13,799 nucleotides of DNA, taken from positions 1 through 13,799 of the forward strand of contig DASRMP010000064.1 in assembly GCA_035647855.1 (NCBI GenBank). Reading direction: 5' to 3'. This DNA is from JAAZBW01 sp035647855 (GTDB lineage Bacteria; Actinomycetota; Actinomycetes; Actinomycetales; Actinomycetaceae). The position numbers and the translations under genes are program-made. The notes beneath the pieces were generated by a model. The model saw only the letters and a list, made by a program, of their open reading frames with translations, was not told where the DNA came from and searched no databases. Positions 13,230-13,799 of the stretch are shown here, in pieces. Position 1 is the stretch's first letter, and every line of letters starts with the position of its first letter.

Positions 13230-13600
13230 TGGGGAATCTGGACCCCGTCCGGGACCGCCCGGCGAGAACGGGAAGACTTGGACCTGATTCAGGGCGGCTT
13301 GACGGGCGCTGGGGAACCTGAGACCTGCTGGGGAACAACGCACCCCGTAGTCGAGGTCTGAAGTTCCCCAATAAGCGGCCTCGGGGTAGCAGACGAGGCG
13401 CCAGGTTCCCCAGCTCCGTCGGGAAAACGGCAAGTCGGGGTGCGAAGCTCCCCAGCCACCCGGTACCAGACCCCTAAGGCAGTTCGACGTTCCCCAGCAC
13501 GCTCCGGAGACGCAACATGTCGGCTTCCGGCGGGATTCGGCAGCCCAAGCATGCATCTTCCGTCCCCGGAGAGCGAGACGGGGGCACCCGACGTTCCCCA
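13230..13600. repeat. TGGGGAAC motif family, four copies at an exact 42-base period
   Basis: TGGGGAAC or a one-base variant occurs eight times. On the plus strand it is at 13230-13237 (TGGGGAAT), 13310-13317 and 13329-13336. On the minus strand it is at 13363-13370, 13405-13412, 13447-13454 (TGGGGAGC), 13489-13496 and 13593-13600. The starts 13363, 13405, 13447 and 13489 are exactly 42 bases apart. The sequence after the motif is variable but related, roughly YTSNNRCCYCGNCT in several units, then diverges. This is a degenerate repeat family with a conserved 8-base head, not clean CRISPR. Its function is unknown to me. Confidence 0.7.
13310..13370. repeat. Inverted repeat at the orientation switch of the TGGGGAAC family
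   Basis: TGGGGAAC-CTG-AGACCT (13310-13326) opposes AGGTCT-GAA-GTTCCCCA (13354-13370). This gives 14 pairs with a three-base internal loop and a 27-base hairpin loop that contains one more TGGGGAAC (13329-13336), which could compete for the same partner. It marks where plus-oriented and minus-oriented motif copies meet. Confidence 0.65.
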
Positions 13601-13675
13601 GCACGCTCCGGAGACGCAACATGTCGGCTTCCGGCGGCATTCGGCAGCCCAAGCATGCATCTTGCGCCCCCGGAG
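13485..13675. repeat. Two 87-base direct repeats with a 104-base period
   Basis: Positions 13485-13571 and 13589-13675 are identical at 84 of 87 bases; the differences are at 13534, 13560 and 13563 of the first copy. Each copy starts CGACGTTCCCCAGCAC, contains AACATGTCGG and AAGCATGCAT, and ends CCCCGGAG; a GGGGGCAC follows each at a slightly different distance. Because 104 is not a multiple of three, any frame reads the two copies as different peptides, which argues against a coding origin. The high identity indicates a recent duplication. Confidence 0.88.
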
Positions 13676-13686
13676 CACGAAAACGC

Positions 13687-13772
13687 GGGGGCACGCAGTA
13701 GCTCGCACGGGCAGGGCGGACAGCACGGTAGGGCGGACAGCACGGCAGGGCGGGGGGCACGCAGTAGCTCGC
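13687..13772. repeat. 20-base direct repeat flanking a 17-base tandem repeat
   Basis: GGGGGCACGCAGTAGCTCGC occurs at 13687-13706 and again at 13753-13772. Between them AGGGCGGACAGCACGG plus one variable base is repeated at 13713-13729 and 13730-13746, with a partial third copy. The GGGGGCAC head also occurs at 13580-13587, linking this segment to the 104-base repeats. No frame across it is gene-like. Confidence 0.75.
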
Positions 13773-13799
13773 CCGCGGCTGGGCGCGGGCGAGCTACTG
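13762..13799. repeat. Perfect 16-bp hairpin at the window edge
   Basis: CAGTAGCTCGCCCGCG (13762-13777) is perfectly complementary to CGCGGGCGAGCTACTG (13784-13799), leaving a six-base loop GCTGGG. The window ends on the last paired base, so the stem may be longer. It incorporates the right-hand copy of the 20-base repeat. It may be a terminator for a convergent gene beyond the edge; a T-tract cannot be checked. Confidence 0.7.

Noticed and set aside
12920..13600. CRISPR array
   Set aside because: The GGGCGCA units are contiguous with no unique spacers, and the TGGGGAAC head is only eight bases with related bodies; no cas gene is in the window. The 42-base spacing is still reported as a finding.
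13098..13760. 220-residue minus-strand frame with Cys/Trp-rich repeats
   Set aside because: The two 87-base repeats are read in different frames within it (period 104), so there is no selection on a protein; composition is erratic.
1..13799. Prophage, insertion sequence, restriction or defence system
   Set aside because: No integrase, transposase, methylase or toxin-antitoxin pair is visible. The HNH protein is exported, not a restriction enzyme, and no tRNA or attachment-site duplication was found.

Overview
This is high-GC DNA from an actinobacterium (Actinomycetota). The evidence is the strong GC bias at third codon positions, frequent GTG starts, a Rv2361c-type prenyl diphosphate synthase, a dnaJ next to hrcA with a CIRCE operator, and the familiar actinobacterial order hrcA-dnaJ-phoH-ybeY-CNNM/CBS protein-era-(leuA)-recO-uppS. 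I cannot place it to genus; an Actinomycetales or Micrococcales member would fit.

All eleven long protein-coding genes, plus one short leader peptide, lie on the minus strand, so the biological order runs from about 12.6 kb down to 0.34 kb. Transcription starts at a promoter embedded in a CIRCE operator (12571-12600). It passes through hrcA (heat-shock repressor), dnaJ (co-chaperone), phoH (PhoH-like ATPase), ybeY (rRNA endonuclease), a CNNM/CBS/CorC membrane protein, era (ribosome-assembly GTPase) and a membrane-anchored alpha/beta hydrolase. From phoH to the hydrolase the genes overlap by 1-4 bases or abut. A new regulatory unit then begins. It has a leucine-rich 15-codon leader peptide with mutually exclusive antiterminator and terminator helices, followed by leuA, a secreted or anchored HNH (DUF1524-type) nuclease starting directly after the leuA stop, then recO and uppS, which overlap by four bases. 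A hairpin covering the uppS stop codon probably closes the unit.

The functional theme is protein quality control, ribosome maturation, repair and envelope lipid synthesis, with three less standard insertions: leuA, the hydrolase and the HNH protein. Two neighbours commonly found in this cluster are not seen: rsmE between dnaJ and phoH (only 41 bases there) and hemW upstream of hrcA.

The right end (12601-13799) has no credible gene. It is a patchwork of short repeats: a tandem array of GGGCGCA-type units arranged in a higher-order A-B-C order, ending in a 60-base near-palindrome; a family of TGGGGAAC motifs, four of them spaced exactly 42 bases apart, flanked by oppositely oriented copies; two 87-base direct repeats with a 104-base period; and a 16-bp perfect hairpin that reaches the window edge. 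The left end (1-340) is also non-coding and holds inverted repeats. The leuA attenuator and the layered repeat region are the parts most worth a second look.
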